NCBI GenBank assembly: GCA_963664635.1 | Contig: OY761542.1 | Coordinates: 1,426,001-1,490,000, forward strand | Direction: 5' to 3' | DNA: 64,000 nt | From: VXNE01 sp963664635 | GTDB taxonomy: Bacteria; Pseudomonadota; Gammaproteobacteria; Pseudomonadales; Azotimanducaceae | In this document: piece by piece, positions 51,335-60,784 of the stretch | Layout: every line of letters begins with the position of its first letter | How positions within the stretch are numbered: position 1 is the stretch's first letter | The notes under the pieces: generated by a model | Databases searched by the model: none | The model's input: the letters and a program-made list of their open reading frames with translations, nothing else | What the model was told of the DNA's origin: nothing | Position numbers and translations under genes: made by a program

Positions 51335-54136
51335 TCACTCCACCCGCGCGAGCGCGGACACGATTCGAGCCCCGCCCAGCGCGGGTTGCGTCAGCTCCGT
51401 CTTGACGGTTCGATGGGGTTGCGCCCGCGTCACCCAGACGCGCATGGACGAGCCGTCGTCCCCCCGCAGGTCGACGCGATACGCGTCGAACGTCCCCGCC
51501 GGCGCCTCGACCGATTCCGTCGCGGCCACCGCCAGTTGAACGATCTGCACGGTGCCCGTCGCCGGCTGGAAGGCCCGTAGCTGCGTCTCGAAGCCGACGG
51601 TCAGCGGCATGGTCGCCAGCGTGGTCTCCAGGTGGCCGACGACAGGCGCTTCGAGCCGGACGGTGATGGGCGTGTCGTGGCGGCCCGGCATCGACACCTC
51701 GCCGGCGATGCGCGTTTCCCCGAAGTCGAGGGCGATGCGCGCCGGCCCCTGCTGGATGCTGCGGTGCACGGGCCGCAGGTCGTCGACGCGGAGCAGGACG
51801 TTGTCCGTGCTCTCGCCCATGGGCGTGTCGACGGTCGTCGCGATCCGCCAGACCTCCTCGCCTCGATGGGTTGCGCGGCTCCGTTCGACCGTGGTGGTCA
51901 TGGTCATGGTCTGGCCGCCGGCTTCCATGGTCACGTCGTAGGTCAGCGTCGCCGGTTCGAGCATCGTGCCGTCGAGCACGGCGGCGGGCAAGTCCGGGCG
52001 CGCGACGATGGCTTCCGGCATCTCCACGTCGGCGACGTCCACGCGTAGCGCCGCAAGCTTCTCCGCCACGGCGGGCGCCATGTCCTGCTGGAAGCGTCCG
52101 CCGAGGTGCTCGGCCAGGAAGCGCTCGATTGCCGCGAACATCGCGAGCCGGTTCTCGCGGCCGGCGAAGCCGTGCCCTTCGTCGGGCGCCAGCAGGTACT
52201 GGACCGGACGCTCGAGGTCGCGCAGCGCCACGACGATCTGTTCGGATTCCGCCTGCTTGACGCGCGGATCGTTCGCGCCCTGGATGACGAGGAGCGGCGC
52301 CTCGATGTGTTCGGCATGGAAGAGCGGCGACTGCGACTCCAGGCGCGCCCGGTCCGCCGGGTCCGCGGGGTCTCCCACCCGGCGCATGAACGTCTGCCGG
52401 ATGGGCCCCCAGTAGGGCGGGATCGCGTCCAGCAGGGTGACGATGTTCGACGGCCCGACGATCGACACGCCGGCGGCGTAGAGTTCCGGGGTGAACGTCA
52501 CGCCCGCGAGCGTCGCGTAGCCGCCGTAGGAGCCGCCCATGATCGCGACCCGCCCGGCGTCGGCGAGGCCGATGTCGACGAGATGCCGCACGCCGTCGGT
52601 GATGTCGTGCTGCATGATGCCGGTACCCCACTCCCGATTGCCCTCGTTGAGGAAACGCTTGCCGTAGCCGGTGGAGCCCCGGAAGTTCGGCATCATCACG
52701 GCGTAGCCCCGATTCGCGAGGAACTGCGCCATCGCGTTGTAGCCCCAGGTGTCGCGGGCCCAGGGCCCACCGTGAGGAACGATGACGGTGGGCAGCCGCT
52801 CGGCCGCGACCCCGGGCGGCGTAATCAGGTAGCCGGGAATCTCGCGCCCGTCCCGGGCCGCATACCGTATCGGTTGCATGTTCGCCAGATGGTCGCTGGG
52901 CAGTTCGGGGCGTGCGTCGTAGAGCTTCGCGAGCGTCTGCGCCTTCCGGTCGTGGAGGAACACGGCGCCCGGATTGACGTCGCTGGCGACGGCGACGATG
53001 ACGCGGGTCCCGTCCTCGGTGGAGGACGCGTACCCGAACTCGCCGTCCGGCAGGCGTTCCCGGAGCCAGTCGAGGTCTTGCCGGAGACGCTCGGTCCGCG
53101 GGTAGATGCGGACGCGGTCGCCGACGTACAGGGTGGCGATCAGTTCCTCGGTCGCATCCGAGAACCAGGTGCCGCCGAGGTCCACCTGACCCTCGGGATC
53201 GGAATCCACGACCGCCGCGGCGCCGCTGGCGACATCGACCAGCAGCAGGCGGACGAGGTCCACGTCCTTGTTGCTCGCCACGTACACGCGCTTGCCGTCC
53301 TTGTGGAACCGGCCGGGGGCGCAGGTGTCCTCCCAGCCGCATTCGTACAGCACGCGACCGGGCGCGCCGTCCTCGACGACGAGGATCTCCGTGCCGCCGT
53401 CCTCGCGCTGCCGCGTGGCGAGCCGCACGGCGCCGGCAAGGTCGGTCACCCATTGGCCGACGTTGACGTCGTTTTCGATCAGAAGCGTGCGTTCGCCGGT
53501 GTCGATGTCGAGCCGGTAGACGTCATGCAGCGTCGGGTCGCGGTCGTTGAGGCCGACGACGATCCGCGCGGGCGTGCCCTCCGGCACGGCATAGATGACG
53601 GCGCGAATGCCCTCCATCGGCGTCAGGTCCCGCGCCGGCGGGACGCCGGACGCTGCTTCCGGGGCGGCGCCCGGGTCGACCGCGTAGACGTGGTAGTCCT
53701 CGGTGCCGCCCTCGTCCTGGACGAACAGCACGTAGCGGCTGTCCTCGGTCCAGAAGTGACCGCCCAGGGGCCTGTCGGTGTCCGCGGTGAGCGGTCGCGC
53801 CGCGTCGAATGGCTCGTTCACGCCCTTCACCCAGACGTTCATCACCCCGCGCCAGGGTTTGCTGAACGAGATCCACCTGCCATCGGGCGACAGTTGGGCG
53901 CCCGATATCTCGGGGTCGCCGAAGAAGACGTCGCGATCAATCATGGGCGGTAGCCTGGCCAGCCGCTCGGCGGCGGTGTCCTCGGCGGCCAACGCCGGGG
54001 TCGTGGCCAGCAGTCCCGCGAGGCACAGGGCTACGCTGGCGAGGCGGGGGATGCCTTGGCGTCTCTCGCGGGCACGTCTCTCGCGGGCACGTCTCTCGCG
54101 GGCACGTCTCTCACAAGCATATTGGTGGTGGGGCAT
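51335..54136 (-). CDS. Exported S9 (prolyl oligopeptidase) family peptidase
   Basis: 933 aa. N-terminal signal: a very Arg-rich n-region (RRARERR repeats, residues about 9-26) before ASVALCLAGLLATTPALAAED. A beta-propeller occupies about 60-400 (DPEISGAQLSPDGRWISFSK). The alpha/beta-hydrolase domain has GGSYGGYAT (Ser), QGANDPRV (Asp) and DEGHGF (His), as in acylaminoacyl-peptidases and dipeptidyl peptidases. After it, about 230 extra residues form a separate beta-rich domain (TLTYDVTMEAGGQTMTMTTTVERS) that S9 enzymes normally lack. It probably degrades peptides in the periplasm. ATG 54136 start with AGGAG upstream. Confidence 0.85.
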   Translation of the reverse strand: MPHHQYACERRARERRARERRARERRQGIPRLASVALCLAGLLATTPALAAEDTAAERLARLPPMIDRDVFFGDPEISGAQLSPDGRWISFSKPWRGVMNVWVKGVNEPFDAARPLTADTDRPLGGHFWTEDSRYVLFVQDEGGTEDYHVYAVDPGAAPEAASGVPPARDLTPMEGIRAVIYAVPEGTPARIVVGLNDRDPTLHDVYRLDIDTGERTLLIENDVNVGQWVTDLAGAVRLATRQREDGGTEILVVEDGAPGRVLYECGWEDTCAPGRFHKDGKRVYVASNKDVDLVRLLLVDVASGAAAVVDSDPEGQVDLGGTWFSDATEELIATLYVGDRVRIYPRTERLRQDLDWLRERLPDGEFGYASSTEDGTRVIVAVASDVNPGAVFLHDRKAQTLAKLYDARPELPSDHLANMQPIRYAARDGREIPGYLITPPGVAAERLPTVIVPHGGPWARDTWGYNAMAQFLANRGYAVMMPNFRGSTGYGKRFLNEGNREWGTGIMQHDITDGVRHLVDIGLADAGRVAIMGGSYGGYATLAGVTFTPELYAAGVSIVGPSNIVTLLDAIPPYWGPIRQTFMRRVGDPADPADRARLESQSPLFHAEHIEAPLLVIQGANDPRVKQAESEQIVVALRDLERPVQYLLAPDEGHGFAGRENRLAMFAAIERFLAEHLGGRFQQDMAPAVAEKLAALRVDVADVEMPEAIVARPDLPAAVLDGTMLEPATLTYDVTMEAGGQTMTMTTTVERSRATHRGEEVWRIATTVDTPMGESTDNVLLRVDDLRPVHRSIQQGPARIALDFGETRIAGEVSMPGRHDTPITVRLEAPVVGHLETTLATMPLTVGFETQLRAFQPATGTVQIVQLAVAATESVEAPAGTFDAYRVDLRGDDGSSMRVWVTRAQPHRTVKTELTQPALGGARIVSALARVE
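54060..54119. repeat. 15-nt tandem repeat, four units
   Basis: CGTCTCTCGCGGGCA repeated three times exactly, and once degenerately, encoding the RARER repeats before the signal-peptide hydrophobic core of the S9 peptidase. Copy number can change in steps of five residues without a frameshift. Confidence 0.85.
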
Positions 54137-54295
54137 AGTCACACTCCTTTGGACCCTCTGAGCAGGCCAGCCGGCCGGACCCATCCATGGGCTGATGACG
54201 CGCATGTTACCGGGTGTGGCGCGAGCCGTGGCCGCGGTGTTCTCGCTCGGATACGCCGCCGCGCGCGTTTTCGGGGTCCCGCGGGGCGCCCTCGC

Positions 54296-54301
54296 TATAA
54301 T
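54296..54301 (+). promoter_or_regulatory. Candidate -10 box for the NCS2 permease
   Basis: TATAAT 31 nt before ATG 54333, in the same TATAATCC context as at 15450 and 23181. No -35 motif is visible. Confidence 0.5.
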
Positions 54302-54332
54302 CCCCCGTGCCGCAACGGTTTGGAGCCGCCTC

Positions 54333-56063
54333 ATGCCCACCGGCGCCGGTGCGCACGATCCTGTCCAGTATCAGCCCGACGAGAATCCGCCCCATCTCCT
54401 GTCCCTGGGGTTCGGCGCCCAGGCGACCCTCATGATCGTGGGGGGCGTGGTGCTGACGCCCGCCATCGTGGTGCGGGCCGCCGGCGGTACGGAAGCCTTC
54501 CTCTCGTGGGCCGTGTTCGGGACGCTGCTGGTGAGCGGGTTCGCGACGGTTCTGCAGGCGCTCAAGGTCGGCCGCGTCGGCGCCGGGTACATCCTCTTCA
54601 TGGGAACTTCCGGTGCGTTCATCGCCGTGAGCATCACCGCGCTCGCCGAGGGCGGTCCGGGGCTGCTCGCGACGCTCGTCATCGCCTCCTCGCTGTTCCA
54701 ATTCCTGTTCGCCGCCCGCCTGTCGTTGGTGCGCCGCATCGTTACCCCGATGGTGGCCGGCGTCGTCATCATGCTGATCTCCGTCACGGTGACACCCATC
54801 GCCTTCGACATGCTCGACGACATTCCGGCAGGCGCGCCCGTTGCGGCAGCCCCCGTCAGCGCGGGGGTCACGCTGGTCGCCATCCTCATCGTCGGCGCGG
54901 TCGGGACCGGACTCGTGCGCCTCTGGGCGCCGCTCATCGGCATCGGCGTGGGGGGGATTGCCGCGGGGTTCTTCGGACTGTACGACCTCGGCGCCGTGAT
55001 CGAGGCGCCCTGGATCGGCTTGCCGGCGCTGGCCTGGCCCGGTCTGGAGATGGGCCTTGGCCCGGACTTCTGGGCGCTCCTGCCGGCGTTCGCGTTCGTG
55101 ACGCTGGTCGGCGCGGTGGAGACGGTCGGGGACTCGATCGCCGTGCAGCGCGTGTCCTGGCGCCGGCCGCGGGCCGCGAACTTCCGCGAGGTGCAGGGGG
55201 CCGTCAACGCGGACGGCGTCGGCAACCTCCTCTCGGGCCTGATCGGTACCGTGCCCAACACGACCTACTCCTCGAGCGTCGCGGTGGTGGAGATCACGGG
55301 CGTGGCGGCGCGGCGTGCCGGAGTCTACGCGGGAGCGCTGCTCGCCGCGCTGGCGTTCCTGCCCAAGGTGACGGCGCTGCTGCTGGCGGTGCCGAACCCG
55401 GTCTTTGGCGCCTTCACGCTGATGATGATGGGCCTGCTGTTCGTGCAGGGCATGCGCCTGGTGATCGCCTCGGAAATCGACTCGAAACAGGCGATGGTCG
55501 TGGGGCTGGCATTCTGGCTGGGCGTGGGCTTCCAGGGCGAGGACGTGTTCCGCGACCTGATGGACGCGCGCTGGGCGTCGCTGCTCGGCAACGGCATGAC
55601 CGTCGGCGGGTTCTTCGCCATCGCGGCCACGCTGCTGCTGGAACTCCTGGAGCCACGCCGGAGCCGCTTGCGGATCCAGCTCTCGCCGGCGGCGCTCCCG
55701 GAACTGCACGCGTTCCTGGAAGGCATCGCGCGGCGCTACCGGTGGAGCGCGCCGGCCGCTGGCCGGCTGCAGCTTGCGGGCGAGGAGGTGCTGTCGCGCC
55801 TGGTCGAGCTGCGTCCGCGTTCGGACAGCGCGCTGCTCGTCCTGGGGCGGCCGGACGGCGACGGCGTGGAGCTCGAGTTCGTGGCGGCGCCCAGCGACGC
55901 CAATGTCGAGGACCAGATGCTCGTCCTGGACACCAAGAGAGAGTTTGCCGCGGACGAGGTTTCGCTCCGGCTGCTCGACCATGCCGCGGAGTCGGTGCGG
56001 CACCAGCAGTACTACGACACGGACTTCATCACGGTGCGGGTGCGGCGCGGCGGGGAGACCTGA
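54333..56063 (+). CDS. NCS2 purine/pyrimidine permease with C-terminal GHKL-like domain
   Basis: 576 aa. Residues about 20-440 form a nucleobase:cation symporter-2 (uracil/xanthine permease) with the usual membrane segments; ETVGDSIAVQRVSWRRP (TM8 Glu motif), GVGNLLSGLIGTVPNTTYSSSVAVVEITGVAARRAG (TM10 signature) and PNPVFGAFTLMMMGLLFVQGMRLV are characteristic. Residues about 455-576 are an added cytoplasmic domain (LPELHAFLEGIARRYRWSAPAAGRLQLAGEEVLSRLVEL...DGVELEFVAA) resembling RsbW-type HATPase folds, though nucleotide-binding boxes are weak. The ISKra4-type element is inserted 8 nt after its stop codon. Confidence 0.85.
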   Translation: MPTGAGAHDPVQYQPDENPPHLLSLGFGAQATLMIVGGVVLTPAIVVRAAGGTEAFLSWAVFGTLLVSGFATVLQALKVGRVGAGYILFMGTSGAFIAVSITALAEGGPGLLATLVIASSLFQFLFAARLSLVRRIVTPMVAGVVIMLISVTVTPIAFDMLDDIPAGAPVAAAPVSAGVTLVAILIVGAVGTGLVRLWAPLIGIGVGGIAAGFFGLYDLGAVIEAPWIGLPALAWPGLEMGLGPDFWALLPAFAFVTLVGAVETVGDSIAVQRVSWRRPRAANFREVQGAVNADGVGNLLSGLIGTVPNTTYSSSVAVVEITGVAARRAGVYAGALLAALAFLPKVTALLLAVPNPVFGAFTLMMMGLLFVQGMRLVIASEIDSKQAMVVGLAFWLGVGFQGEDVFRDLMDARWASLLGNGMTVGGFFAIAATLLLELLEPRRSRLRIQLSPAALPELHAFLEGIARRYRWSAPAAGRLQLAGEEVLSRLVELRPRSDSALLVLGRPDGDGVELEFVAAPSDANVEDQMLVLDTKREFAADEVSLRLLDHAAESVRHQQYYDTDFITVRVRRGGET

Positions 56064-56090
56064 CCCCCGGGGGGTGCACGACAAATTTGT

Positions 56091-57450
56091 TTAGGCGGCG
56101 CGGATTTTGCGGCGGTTCCAGAAGTTGTTGAAGCGGTTGCTGAGGACGGCGCAGCGCAGTGCGGCGATGGCGTTGGCGCCGGCGACGGACCAGTGCATGC
56201 CGGGGCGTTTGCATCGGGTCACGACGACGTTCTTGCAGCCGGCCTCGAGGACGCCGGAGCCGACGCACAGTCCCATGGCGCGGAAGGCCGGGTAGCGCAT
56301 GCGGTGGCGGTTGGTGCGGATGTAGTCGATGCAGCGGCGCGCGTCGTCGTGGTGGGGGTGGCGTTGCAGCGCGCGCAGGATGGCGCCGAGCTGGCCGTTG
56401 TCGAGTTCGTCGCGGCGGCGTTGTGCCCAGCGCGCGGCCATGTCGGTGCCGGGACCGTAGATGGCCTTGGCGACATCCCACGGGTGCTGTTTGGCGTGGA
56501 ACAGGTCGACGATCTGGATGGCGTCGGGGAACAGTTCGTCGGCGATGTTCCAGATCCACGGCGCCCCGTCGCCGAGCACCACTTGGCGGCGCGCGTGGTG
56601 GAAGCCGCGGCGGCGCGCCTCGCGCGCGGCGCGTTGCGCGAACGGCGCCGGTTCGGCGTCGGTGTCGCGACTGGCGGCGCTCTCGATGGCCGCCGTGTAG
56701 CCTACCGAGCCGGCCGCGCGCGCTGGCAGTTCGTGGCCGTGTTGGTCCGTGGCGGCGTTCCACACCGCGACCAGCTTCATCTCGCGCGTCTTCGCCGAGC
56801 CATCGGGCTGTTTGCCGGCGCGGCCGGCCAGTTCGTCCTTGCGCACCGGCACGCCGGTGCCGTCCATGCCCAGGTACATGGTCGGCGCGCGGCCCGGCTC
56901 GGCGGTGACGGTGTTGCGTTCGTCGTCGGCCAGTTCCCGGCCGAGCGCCCGCGCCACGCGCTCGGCCTGCTTGGCGCCGAGCAGCACGCCGGCGAGTTCG
57001 TGGAGCAACGCGCCGGTTTCCGCGAAGCTGGCGCGCGCCGCGGCCAGACCGGTCATGCGCACCACGCCGGGCGACGGCGATGTGCCCTCGATGCCGAGGG
57101 TGCGGTCGCGCGGACACCAGCCGGCGTCGCAGGTGGCGCAGTGGTAGTAGGCGCGCCGCAGCTGCAACCGGCCCACCACGGTGGTGACCGTCTTCGGACG
57201 CCGGCCCATGTACGCGGCGTGGCCGCCGCAACCGTCGCACGGCACGCGCGCCCCGGCGTGGTCGCCGTGATCGGCGTTCAGCCGCCCCTCCACCAGCCGC
57301 GCCGCGAAGTCGAGCGTGCGGTGCCGCAGCGTCGTCTCCAGCGCCTCGAAGTCGACGCCGCGCGCCGCGCCGGCGCCGAACAGCGCCTCGACCTCCGCGG
57401 CGAGGTCTGTCGCGAAGGCCGTCGTCAGCGTTTCGCGGAGCCCCCTTTTT
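56091..57450 (-). CDS. ISKra4-type transposase
   Basis: About 450 aa. A zinc-ribbon at VPCDGCGGHAAYMGRRPKT and YYHCATCDAGWCPRD, then a DDE core with YLGMDGTGVPV (first Asp), VLGDGAPWIWNI (second Asp), DLFHAKQHPWDVAKAIYG and a C-terminal CVGSGVLEAGCKNVVVTRCKRPGMHWS (Glu). No ATG or GTG lies at the N-terminus: the frame enters from the upstream small gene at an A5G5 run (57450-57441), where a -1 shift would fuse the two products. A non-canonical start just after that run is the alternative. Confidence 0.85.
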
Positions 57451-57808
57451 GGGCGCTCCGCCCCGCGTCCCGGCCGGCCTTGAGCCGCGCCCGACACAGT
57501 TCCTCGCTGGCCTCCACGAACTGTCGGGCGAGGTCCTTGAAGTGCGCGTGCTCGGCGATCTGCGCGCGCGTTTCCTGGAGCGCCGCGCGCGGCACCCCGC
57601 GCGTCACGGTCTTGCCGCGCACGCGCCGCATCAGCGCCCAGCCCGGGTGCCCCGGATCGTCCGCGCGGGCGCAGTGGCAGGTCGGCTTGCCGCACTTGCG
57701 ACGCATCTCGACCAGCGTGCCGGGCCGGCAGTCGCCGACTGCGGCCAAGGCGTCGCGCAGGGTGTCGCGACGGTGTTCGAGTTCAGCGATGTTCCCGACC
57801 TTGGGCAT
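57425..57808 (-). CDS. ISKra4-associated small protein (DUF6788-like)
   Basis: 127 aa from ATG 57808 (alternative ATG 57823). LEHRRDTLRDALAAVGDCRPGTLVEMRRKCGKPTCHCARADDPGHPGWALMRRVRGKTVTRGVP contains the C-x4-C-x-C cluster expected of a small zinc site in accessory proteins of this IS group. It overlaps the transposase frame by about 25 nt, with an A5G5 run in the overlap. It may be produced alone and as the N-terminal part of a frameshift fusion. Confidence 0.75.
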   Translation of the reverse strand: MPKVGNIAELEHRRDTLRDALAAVGDCRPGTLVEMRRKCGKPTCHCARADDPGHPGWALMRRVRGKTVTRGVPRAALQETRAQIAEHAHFKDLARQFVEASEELCRARLKAGRDAGRSAQKGGSAKR

Positions 57809-58003
57809 GCGTGCGGCTCCCATTCCAACCGTAAGGGCTAATGATCTTGCAGACGACTCGCCTAAGCCACCGTGATGCCCGCATCTCCATACCAGACCAA
57901 CAAATCTGACGTGCACCCACCCCCGGGTTCCACGTACCGGGCCGACGCCCTTTGTGGCATGCTTTCGTGCTGGCGGGGCGCATATGATCCAGGGAGGTTG
58001 ACG

Positions 58004-58840
58004 GTGGAGATTCGACCCACGAGCGGGGGCTGTGGCGCGGAGGTGGAGGGCGTCGACCTGACGGCGGTCTCGGACGCCGAGGTCGAGGCGATACTCGATG
58101 CCCACGCGGAGTACGGCGTCGTGTTCTTCCGGGACCAGAAGCTGACGCCGGACACCCAACTCGCGGTGGCGGAACGGTTCGGGCCCATCAACGTGAACCG
58201 GTTCTTCTCGCGGGTCGCCGAGCAGCCGCGTGTCGCGGAGGTGTTGAAGGAGCCCAGCCATGCGAACAACATCGGCGGCGGCTGGCACACGGATCACTCC
58301 TACGACGCCCTGCCCGCGATGGGATCGATGCTCTACGCGATCAACGTACCCGCCCACGGCGGCGACACGATGTTCGCCAACATGTACACGGCGTACGAAG
58401 CGCTTTCCGATGGCCTCAAGCGCACCCTGGAAGGGCTCTCGGCCGTGCACTCGAGTCGTCACGTTTTCGGTCCGGGCGGCTACCACGAACAGCGCCGGGA
58501 CGAGCGCTACGGGAACGCCGAGGAGGCCACCCAGGACGCGGTGCATCCGGTCGTCATCCGGCATCCCCGGTCGGGACGGCCGGCGCTCTACGTCAACCGC
58601 GCGTTCACGCTGCACATCGAAGGCTGGACCGTCGAGGAATCGCAGCCCCTCCTGCAGTACCTCTACGGCGTTGGGGCGCGCCCCGAGCACACGTGCCGGT
58701 TCCGCTGGGAGCGGGGGAGCGTTGCCTTCTGGGACAACCGCGCGACCTGGCACTACGCGCTGGACGACTACCCGGGGGAGACGCGGCGCATGCACCGCGT
58801 CACGATCGACGGCGGAGAGCTCTCGGCCTACGCCGCGTAA
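58004..58840 (+). CDS. TauD/TfdA-family Fe(II)/2-oxoglutarate dioxygenase
   Basis: 278 aa from GTG 58004, placed 6 nt after AGGGAGG; TTG 57998 is alternative. Iron ligands in GGWHTDHSYDALPAMGSMLYA (HxD near residue 95) and distal His near NRATWHYALDDY, with the 2-oxoglutarate Arg in RRMHRVTIDG. VEIRPTSGGCGAEVEGVDL and YGVVFFRDQKLTPDTQLAVAERFG are the family's N-terminal landmarks. It cleaves sulfonate, ether or amine substrates; which one is not readable. The upstream IS ends 85 nt before, and a TATGAT near 57982 may serve as -10. Confidence 0.85.
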   Translation: MEIRPTSGGCGAEVEGVDLTAVSDAEVEAILDAHAEYGVVFFRDQKLTPDTQLAVAERFGPINVNRFFSRVAEQPRVAEVLKEPSHANNIGGGWHTDHSYDALPAMGSMLYAINVPAHGGDTMFANMYTAYEALSDGLKRTLEGLSAVHSSRHVFGPGGYHEQRRDERYGNAEEATQDAVHPVVIRHPRSGRPALYVNRAFTLHIEGWTVEESQPLLQYLYGVGARPEHTCRFRWERGSVAFWDNRATWHYALDDYPGETRRMHRVTIDGGELSAYAA

Positions 58841-59017
58841 GCCGACCGACGGGCGCCCGGGCGGCCCGGGACCGCGCACCCGCCTGGCCCCGGCCGCACG
58901 GCCCGGCCTGTTCCTGCCGCGGTTTCCCTGCCGCGGTTGTCGGACCGCGTCGATACGAATTTACGATGCGAGTTGTGGCAATCTGAACGCTTGCCTGAGT
59001 GAACGAGGGAGAACCGC

Positions 59018-60262
59018 ATGACTCGGCTCAAGTTCGGGGCGTTCCTGGCGCCGCACCATCCCATCGACGAGCATCCGACGCTGCAGTTGCAGAGCGACCT
59101 CGAGCTGGTGGCCCACCTCGACCGCCTGGGCTACGACGAGTTCTGGTGCGGCGAGCACCACTCGACGGGTTGGGAGGTGATCGCGTCGCCCGAACTCTTC
59201 CTGGCGGCCGCCGCCGAACGCACCGCGCGGATCAAGCTCGGCACGGGCGTGGTTTCGCTGCCCTACCACCACCCCTTCATGGTCGCGCAGCGCATGGTGC
59301 AGCTCGACCACCAGAGCCGCGGCCGCGTCATCTTCGGCTCGGGACCCGGCGCGCTGCCGTCGGACGCCCACACGCTGGGGGTGGACCCGATGCTGCTGCG
59401 CGACCGGCAGGACGAGGCGATGGGCGTCATCAGGCGCCTGTTCGCCGGCGGAGAGCGCTTCGACCACGAGAGCGACTGGTTCACGCTGCGCGACGCCAAG
59501 CTGCAGCTGCTTCCGCTCCAGGAGGAGATCGAATTCGCTGTCGCGTCCCTGATCAGCCCGTCGGGCATGACCCTCGCCGGCAAGCACAGCACCGGCGTGC
59601 TCTCGATCGGCTCGACTACCACGGCCGGCATGCAGGCGCTGCCGCTGCAGTGGAGCTTCGCCGAGGAGTCCGCCGCGAAGCACGGCGGTACGGTGGACCG
59701 GGCGAACTGGCGGCTGGTCGTCTCCTGGCACATCGCCGAGTCCCGCGAGGAAGCGCTGCGCCAGGCTGGGCCGGGGCTCCTGCGCCACAGCAACGACTAC
59801 CTGGTCGGCACCCTGGCGGCGGGGCAGGGCGAGGTCTACAAGACGGCCGAAGAGGCGGTGGAGGCGACAGCCTGGGGCGAGCACGCGATCAACGTCGTCG
59901 GTACGCCCGACGACCTGATCGCCCGCATCCGCGAACTCCAGGAACTGACCGGTGGATTCGGCGCCATCATCGCGTTCGCACACGACTGGGCCAACCGGGA
60001 GGACACGCTGCGCAGCTACGACCTGGTCGCCCGGTACGTGATCCCGGAGACGAACGGCATGCTGGAGGGCTACCGCGAATCCAACCGCTTCGTCATCGAC
60101 CACCGGGACGTCTGGAACCGCGCCGGCGCCGCGATCATGAGCAAGATCGCCGAGAACAAGCGGGCGGCGGCGGCGATGCAGGAGGCCGACGAGCGCCGGC
60201 CCGCGTTCATCGCGGACGTGTCGGCGACCATGGACAAGGAGGCGGCGGCCGACGGCGACTAG
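59018..60262 (+). CDS. LLM-class monooxygenase (limonene monooxygenase-like)
   Basis: 414 aa flavin-dependent luciferase-family enzyme of the longer type. KFGAFLAPHHPIDEHPTLQLQSDLELVAHLDRLGYDEFWCGEHHSTGWEVI, RIKLGTGVVSLPYHHPFMVAQRMVQLDHQSRGRVIFGSGPGALPSDAHTLG, then VAHLI-like sheet and a long helical C-terminus. It resembles limonene 1,2-monooxygenase and alkanal-monooxygenase-like enzymes. A flavin reductase partner is not seen nearby. The TAG stop lies inside the CTAG that begins the second copy of the 250-bp element. Confidence 0.85.
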   Translation: MTRLKFGAFLAPHHPIDEHPTLQLQSDLELVAHLDRLGYDEFWCGEHHSTGWEVIASPELFLAAAAERTARIKLGTGVVSLPYHHPFMVAQRMVQLDHQSRGRVIFGSGPGALPSDAHTLGVDPMLLRDRQDEAMGVIRRLFAGGERFDHESDWFTLRDAKLQLLPLQEEIEFAVASLISPSGMTLAGKHSTGVLSIGSTTTAGMQALPLQWSFAEESAAKHGGTVDRANWRLVVSWHIAESREEALRQAGPGLLRHSNDYLVGTLAAGQGEVYKTAEEAVEATAWGEHAINVVGTPDDLIARIRELQELTGGFGAIIAFAHDWANREDTLRSYDLVARYVIPETNGMLEGYRESNRFVIDHRDVWNRAGAAIMSKIAENKRAAAAMQEADERRPAFIADVSATMDKEAAADGD

Positions 60263-60275
60263 CCCGCATTTCTCA
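60259..60275. repeat. Structured element copy B, left end
   Basis: CTAGCCCGCATTTCTCA matches the left end of copy A (20167) with one to two changes and is complementary (16 of 17) to TGGGAAATGCGGGCTAG at 62444-62460. The group II intron starts at the next base, so the element is interrupted 17 nt from its end. Confidence 0.6.
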
Positions 60276-60784
60276 GTGTGCCGTGCAAAGGTGCGCGGTC
60301 TCAGTGGGTGCAAGTCCCACCCGGCAAGAGTCGTTCCAGCCGGTAGCAGTCGGAACGGTGGTGGAGGTAACGAAGCAACCGAAGCTTCCGATGTAAAAGG
60401 GTCCGTAAGGGACTCAGCGAGCATGCAGGCCGTAACGAGCAGTGAACGCCGGGCAGGCCTCGAAAAGGGCAATGCGGAAGCCGACCCGCCTGAGAATCGG
60501 GGAAGGCCGCCGCCGTTGGGGAAGGAGAGCGACACGCGCACCCAACGGTTCCGCCGGGGTAGTGGCGACGGCATGTACGCAGAGGGATCGTGTGCAACAC
60601 GGGAAGCCCCTCGGGGTGGTTGGCGAAGCGGAGCTGGCCAACGGTGGCGCCGTGAGGCGTGGAACCGGCTCCTTGGGGTGGCGGAGAGGGTCGTAGTACC
60701 GCGGAAGCCGGGTAATGCCGGTGGAGGGAAGGACCCTTGGTCTGGGAACGGTGCTGGCAGGAGCGCGCGACGGGCGATTGACGA

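Larger units (their letters stand above)
56072..57918. mobile_element. ISKra4-family insertion sequence
   Basis: Inverted ends gggtgcacgacaaatttgtt (from 56072) and its complement with two mismatches (ending 57918). Nine-base direct repeats ACCCCCGGG flank it at 56063-56071 and 57919-57927, an intact target duplication that indicates a recent insertion. Two overlapping minus-strand frames: a small Zn-finger-like protein and the ISKra4 transposase. Length 1847 bp. It separates the NCS2 gene from the TauD-like gene. Confidence 0.9.
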
